From the NCBI GenBank assembly GCA_003993805.1, contig RSEF01000005.1, positions 18,965,932-19,029,931 on the forward strand: DNA of 64,000 nucleotides, written 5' to 3'. Made by a program: the position numbers and the translations under genes. This stretch comes from Himantopus leucocephalus (taxonomy: Eukaryota > Chordata > Aves > Charadriiformes > Recurvirostridae). Numbering within the stretch: position 1 is the stretch's first letter; each line of letters begins with the position of its first letter. The notes beneath the pieces were generated by a model, which was given only the letters and a program-made list of their open reading frames with translations, did not search any database and was not told the origin of the DNA. Below are positions 49,479-64,000 of the stretch, one piece after another.

Positions 49479-51527
49479 CTGGGAAGAGAGGAGAAAAAAA
49501 AGGAGGTCATTAAACATGAGGCTGTATATATATATATTGCTGTTCTTGAGCTCATGAAGCAAATCAGTCAGCTCAGTCATTCAGGCAGTGTCTTTGAAAG
49601 TATCTGCATCAAACTCAGGCATCTATAACTCCACATATTCCGATTCAATGCACAAGACTCCATGCATCCTCTGCCCCTCCACATACATAAGACAGTATTA
49701 GGAAGGTACTCTCCTTTCTGTCTGGAAATTCATCTCGTAACAGGATTCCTTATTTCCTTTTCTGCCCCCCACAAAGTCTATGGGTTAAGGATACAGGACA
49801 CTTATAAACATTCCTGTCCTTAATCAGACAGGAATCTGCTCTCTCAAAAGCCATTTGGGCTAGCCAATAAAATTAAAAAAATAAGATTTTACCAGTAGGG
49901 AAGATAGCATACATACTAAGCAGTGAATGTCTTCCTACCTAATACAGGCCTTAAAATAGAACACTTTTCCTTCCTAAAATATTACTTGCTCCCCCAAAAA
50001 ACCCTTAGAAATTGGAAGGAAAACACAATTCAGAATATCTCAAATACTTTCTAGTTCTTCTTTCTTTTCTCCCTATATAGCCCAATGTTAAATAATAAAA
50101 ACTGCTGCAGTATTTGAGATGAGCTATGTATCATATCTCTCCCTGATTATGAGTAACACATTCAAAATTCTTGCCAAATAAACCTGCTACCTCTATGTTT
50201 TTTGCATACGTGACATTCTTCAGTGAAAACGATTTTTTCCATGTGATTCACAGAACATTTATCATTTTATTTTTTTACATACACAAATATATATAGTCAT
50301 AAAGTGAAAAATAAAAATAAACTTGGCCAAAACCTATCAATTTTACATGTTCAGATCAAACTATAGACCCCCTTCCCCCTTTAATGATGTTGTAAGAAGT
50401 TAAATGGTTCTTGTAAGATTCGAGCCTTCACATCATAAAATTTTTCACCAGTGGTTCTTGTTTCATTCCCTTCAGTGGAAGCAAATGAAAAACAACTGGA
50501 ATTTTAGAAGGAACATAAAGGAAATACAAATATCCACCAAAAAACTCTTAACAGCTCAGCATCAGGAATTCATTTCTGTCTTAAAGTCTTTATCTACTTT
50601 TCACACTTATTAGTGCATGACAGCTTTTAAGTCAGCTAAAGCCCTAACTTTCAAATAGTCAGATTATTTCAGATATGATACCAGAAAAAAAGCAAGGCCA
50701 AAATTAAAACACATTCCCAAACTAGCTAATTTAAAACACATAATTCTGATTTTGGTTAAAACTACCTTCTTTTGAATGCAAGATTCTTATCAAGAAAGTA
50801 GCAATCATTTTTATTCCCTACTTGAGTTCTCTCCCTCTGTGAAGCAAGAAAACACCTTTGTTCCGCAAAGAGACTCCAGAGGAGCCAGTCTTATGTCTAC
50901 ATAAAGACATTTAAATCAGTTAAGACCTAATTGCAGGACTGGACCCAAAGTTCAAACAGGAAACAGCTGCATTAACTTAGCACAAATGTTTGTGAAAATA
51001 CACTAAAAAAAAGAGGAAGAAGGGGCTTTACATTATCCAGGGAATTGGGGGAACTGGGTGAGAGCTGAGAGATAAATGGAAGATGGGGAAGTCTGAAATG
51101 TCCAACAGGAGAGCTAAACAAGGTTTTTTTGCTATTCATTTACCCTTTTCTTCTATTCACCACTTGGGCTCCTTTCACCTCTCTTGCCCATGAAATACAC
51201 TTTTCTTTGTTGCACCCACTGTGAGGATGGAAGAAAGAAACAAGGTTACCCTGACCAGACCTGGTGACCCCTCCTCTCATCCCAGCAATGGCACAGTTTC
51301 TGACAACTGGTGCTTCAAAACCTGACAAGACTCTTAATATATTAAAAACCTAGCAACTAGCCAAGGTGCTATAGACAACATTATTAAGCAAAGTGCAGCA
51401 TTTCTCTACACAAACCCAACACAAGGTATTTGTTCAGAATTAATTACTGTCAGATCACCACATCTATTTGCTTTTGTTCTAAAATCCTATGTTCCAACTA
51501 TTTTGCTAAACCACTCGTAAGCTACTA

Positions 51528-51740
51528 AATCACAGAATCATAGAATGGTTAGAGTTGGAAGGGACCTTNNNNNNNNNNNNNNNNNNNNNNNNNNNNNNNN
51601 NNNNNNNNNNNNNNNNNNNNNNNNNNNNNNNNNNNNNNNNNNNNNNNNNNNNNNNNNNNNNNNNNNNNACTCCAGGTGGGGTCTCACCAGAGCAGAGTAG
51701 AGGGGCAGAAATCCTTTCTGTATCTGACCCATTTCCTAAA
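51528..51740 (-). mobile_element. CR1 LINE 3' fragment interrupted by an assembly gap
   Basis: The left part (51528-51568) reads CACAGAATCATAGAATGG, then TTAGAGTTGGAAGGGACCTT, the reverse complement of the canonical CR1 3' tail. After 100 N the right part starts ACTCCAGGTGGGGTCTCACC and translates on the minus strand to LYSALVRPHLE, a block from the C-terminal end of CR1 reverse transcriptase. The CR1 is on the minus strand, 5'-truncated, and inside an LRP5 intron in the same orientation as the gene. Confidence 0.9.
51569..51668. other. Assembly gap of 100 N
   Basis: Exactly 100 N is a conventional placeholder for a gap of unknown size. It falls inside the CR1 copy, so a repeat-induced break is likely. 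Confidence 0.99.
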
Positions 51741-52281
51741 AACTTTATGCACTAGTCACCCTGACAGTGCAAAAAGAGGGAAATTGCAAGCAAAGCACAA
51801 GTAAGTGAATTTTACTGTCCACTTCTGACTGCAAAATAACAGACTCCGCTAAGGACTAATACAGCAACGGCCATCAGCATGCCCGTAACTTGCATATACC
51901 TACTGCCATGATGGTTCAAAGTAACATTTTCCCTAGAAAAATCAAGGTCTCTCCTTATATTCTGTTCCTACCTGTACTGTAAAAGACCAGCTTGTGGTCT
52001 CTTGTAGACACTTGCTCATTGCATGCTAGTTCCTCCACATAATTAGCCTTCAGCTTGACCCTGTAATTGCAGTGGATAGGGCTGTGCATTTTCAAAAGCC
52101 ACCCCAAGATTAGCAGCAGCTCCGCAAGTACTGAGCATAGTAGAATCAGGTCCCCCTGGGTACAGATCTGAAGGCCCATCTAAATAAGGCAGCGTTGTAC
52201 CCCATACAGCATTTTAGAACCAGCTTGAAGTAACATTGGGATTTCAGTTCATCTTCACTACTGCTGTTCCTGTGTTACCTA

Positions 52282-55696
<3,415 letters not shown>

Positions 55697-55933
55697 TATC
55701 ACAATCTGTCTCATCAGATTTATCTTGACAATCAATTTCTCCATTACACCGCAAGTGTGCATCGATACACTGTCCTTTCTCACACTGGAACTGGGATGCA
55801 GAGCATATGGGGCAACTATCTTCATCACTCTGGTCATCACACTCTGGAAATCCATCACACCGCCATGCCATTGGGATACAGTCGATCTCTCCAGTCGCAC
55901 AGGTAAACTGGTCTGGGGAACAAGTTGGAGGTT
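55697..55933 (-). CDS. LRP5: LRP5 exon 18 (first and second LDLa repeats)
   Basis: A 237-nt exon between TCTCCAG and GTAAGA. It encodes [40 protein letters not shown] (repeat 1) and [38 protein letters not shown] (repeat 2). Both repeats keep six cysteines and the DxSDE calcium-binding motif (CDDQSDE, CQDKSDE). The split Glu codon before PPTC joins correctly to exon 17. The length, as I recall, equals that of mammalian LRP5. Confidence 0.98.
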
Positions 55934-61207
<5,274 letters not shown>

Positions 61208-61417
61208 AGAATTCCTCCATATCAAGCTCTTCCACAGCATGAATGCCTGTTAGGTGAGCAATTCGGCCTTGAATTCTAGTCCTTTTGTACCCATTCATTT
61301 TCTCCACTCTCTCAATCATCTGCTGCTGACGATCAATCCAATACAAGTGATTCCCCAGTACAGTAAGTCCCATTGGCTGAAGGATGTTGGAGTCCTCCAG
61401 GGTCACACGGTTAGCAC
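61208..61417 (-). CDS. LRP5: LRP5 exon 16 (end of fourth YWTD propeller)
   Basis: A 210-nt exon between GATCTCAG and GTGAGT, the most 5' LRP5 exon in the window. It encodes [60 protein letters not shown] and [14 protein letters not shown] is a YWTD-type propeller repeat, and the [13 protein letters not shown] end leads into the EGF module of exon 17. Together the eight exons give 472 complete residues plus stop in one frame, corresponding to roughly residues 1144-1615 of the human protein. The gene is partial here because exons 1-15 lie beyond 64000. Confidence 0.98.
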
Positions 61418-64000
61418 CTGAGATCAACAAAAACAAAGACTAGTTTTACACCAGCTGACTTTTAACTAATTTCTTAAAAAAACCCCAACTAAAACCAAAC
61501 CAAACCCTGAAAATAGTTAGCTATAAGGTCATTGGCTTCATCTGTCTATGAGGCACTTCTTGTTCAGCCTCATCTCAGGTAAATGCAACCAGTTGCCATG
61601 TCATGAGGGCAAGCAGATACAATATGAAAACAGCTCATCCTTTCATACACTGGCTGGTCAGCCAGCCATGATCAACCTCATCTTGAAATGTTTTGTCATG
61701 TGTAACTGTGTGCAGTCCCTAAAAGCGTGTGTCACCGATACAGACTCAGCTCTTGTGCCAAAATTTTTACAATATATTCACACACCAAGCAGTACACTTT
61801 GTTGGAATCTACAAGCAAGAGTGAAATACAACCAATTAGCTTCACTGCCATTACTCAAATAAAACACATTCATCATGCAAAGCAAGAGGCAAGTACACAA
61901 ACCCTGTCATTTGCTATATCACAACCACAGAGATACGATCATGAAAGAAAAGCTCATATTCTAACAGCCACACTTCTTCCTTCACCTTCTCTTTTTAGTT
62001 CAGTAACCAACCAGAAAACCCAAACTCCAAGCAACTCAATATGCTCTTAAACAGGAACACTATCAAATGCTTAGGTTTTCTGCTCTACAAAAATGTGCAG
62101 AAATCTGCTCTCAGCCAATGTGTTAAAATCAGGTTCAGTAAAAATGCATTTATGAGTGCTTGTAACTTTAATTGCTTGCAGTCTTCTACAGTGTGCTGCC
62201 CTACACTTAGTGGCATTTAATTGTTGCTTTTGTTATGCTTGTCTATGGTGAACAAGAGATTCAAAATTATTATATTAATTCACAGAAACCATTTTGAGGC
62301 TGTGTATGACTATGTATACTGGATATATTTGATTTTAAAAATGAGGACTCAAAACAAAATCATAACTTGGTGCTTCTTCTGCTCTTGTATTTCATTTTGG
62401 AATAAAGACCCTGTGTCTGTTTGTATTTAAAAAATAGAAGTTTTTAATATCTACACAAAACGAGATTACAGAATCTGGATACATAATAAAAATGCTATGA
62501 CCACCGGATTCAACTATTTTGCTGCATAAATTATGTAGAGCTCAACCAAGCATAAAAATGTAACATTTATTTCAATTACACATTCTATTAGTTTTGCACT
62601 TAAAATTATTGCCTGCAATGACTCTTACTTGACTGTCATTGACAAACAGTGTGCATTCAAATCAAATTTAGTTGTAGAGAAATCAGAAATTCTTGGACTT
62701 GCAATTGGGGTTTTAGTTCTTTGGTCCTAAATTTCTTTTGTTTCCAAACCGATGAGGAAGACATCCTTGTTTCATTTCATTTTGAGGAGAAACATGCATG
62801 AACTGTATGTGACAGTACAGTCCTGGTTGTAATCTGATGTGTCTATTATTGTACACACTTCCAACATACCACTGGATTTTACTCTTGAAAAGACTAAAAG
62901 AACAGAATAGATGCACCTGCACTAATTTCACTACATGGGCACTAAACCTGACCCTTAGTACTACTCTCTAGCAATGCAGTTCCTGAGATGTTCTTTGTCT
63001 TCTCCTAAATAGGTCTTAAAATTTAGAAATATTAAACATCTTGACAGAAGAAGGTTCTCAATGAACAAAGCACAGGGCACTTTGTTCATTTGCCCTCCAA
63101 CCTGCTGAGCACTCTTAGCTTCTATGAACTTCAGTGTCATTGGATTTTCAAAGACTACTTTCTGTTTGCCAGACTAAGCCTCCCATTTTGAACCAAGAGC
63201 ACAATTTTCAGCTGCATTCAAGATACTGCAAGACTAGGAAAGCCTTATTTCAATTTGATATAAAGAAAACCTCTTCTGCCTTCTTGATTTTTGAAGTGCT
63301 AAATTGTTCATCCATTTAGAAATAAAAGGCAAGGTGGTCTCCTGAAGGATACCCTGAAGGCATCCTGAAATCACAAATACATGAGGTGTCAGGTGACACT
63401 TGCAAGCTAGCAGTCCTGCTAGAATCCTAGCCTGTCTGAACAGCCTCCCAAATCCAGGCCTAGAACAGGGTACAGTTCTTGGGGGTGTACATCAAGCATC
63501 ACCTTTTATCTGTGTCATCTGCAAAAAGCTGAACATTGGTGATTTGGGAAGCTGCTGGAGATAGCACTGAATAAGGTGATTAATCTATACTATAATTACA
63601 TTGGATTTGATCTTGAGTAAATGACTGTCCAAATTATTAACAAATAATTTTAGACAGAGAGGCAAAGGCCACCTATAGCACTGGATGACACCATTAAATG
63701 AAAAACTCTATCTGAATAAATACAAGGATATTTTCAACAGATATTGTTAAATAAAAGAAGAGAAAACATGTTACACGTAAAGAACTGTTGAATTTCCATA
63801 GTAATTAAAGACTTTGATTACCAGAATGAAACAGATGTAGTCTTTTCAAGAGGGAAATGAACAGTTGAATGTAAAGAACATTAAGTTGGAAGGACACAAT
63901 TCCTCTATTTAAAGTCTAATTGAAAACAAAGCATGTTTTCACTGCAGCACTTTTATAGCTTTTCCAGTCACTTCAACAATAATATAAAATACTACTTCTT
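61418..64000 (-). other. LRP5: LRP5 intron 15 (partial, runs off the window)
   Basis: No further LRP5 exon is found up to the window end, so intron 15 is at least 2.6 kb. The sequence is AT-rich, with short chance frames only. A weakly CR1-like phrase (TGTGTCATCTGCAAAAAGCT near 63510) is too short to call. Confidence 0.85.

Noticed and set aside
63320..63720. Possible ancient CR1 fragment near the window end
   Set aside because: Only a short phrase resembles CR1 (TCATCTGCAAA type) and the flanks do not follow the CR1 order.

Overview
The window is vertebrate nuclear DNA, almost certainly from a bird. Coding exons are small and far apart with GT..AG splice sites, the interspersed repeats are CR1 LINE fragments, and there is one avian-type solo LTR. 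The only protein-coding gene I can prove is the 3' half of LRP5 (low-density lipoprotein receptor-related protein 5, a Wnt co-receptor) on the minus strand. Its last eight coding exons (human numbering 16 to 23) lie between 61417 and 42795. They join in frame to 472 complete residues plus a stop codon: the end of the fourth YWTD propeller, the fourth EGF repeat, three LDLa repeats, the membrane segment and the cytoplasmic tail with its PPPSP-type motifs. The tail sequence separates LRP5 from its paralogue LRP6. Exons 1 to 15 lie beyond position 64000.

Region by region. Positions 1-13150 are AT-rich, with no recognisable exon and one solo LTR (6953-7464). Positions 13330-14640 are a CpG island with CCAAT boxes, GC boxes, a YY1-type site and an E2F-type site. 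By synteny (LRP5 is followed by PPP6R3 in the same orientation in human) I infer this is the PPP6R3 promoter firing on the minus strand, with positions 1-13390 as its first intron. No PPP6R3 coding exon is visible. At the upstream edge of the island (14630-14702) lies a 73-nt tRNA-Ala-like sequence that carries a UUC (glutamate) anticodon, keeps the G3-U70 alanine identity pair, and is followed by T-runs. Positions 14723-42600 are intergenic: a local duplication near 21.8-23.7 kb, a GC-rich patch at 24.2-24.8 kb, a decayed CR1 copy at 29385-30725, and a possible distal minus-strand poly(A) site near 36.0 kb. Positions 42600-61417 are LRP5. Positions 61418-64000 are the LRP5 intron upstream of exon 16.

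Most open reading frames in the window are chance frames in introns, intergenic DNA or the CpG island. No operons, CRISPR arrays or prokaryotic-type systems are present. The most unusual element is the alanine-bodied tRNA with a glutamate anticodon. Structural mismatches make a pseudogene the more likely explanation, but it is worth testing. The assembly has one 100-N gap inside a CR1 copy and two single-N positions, each directly before a long T homopolymer.
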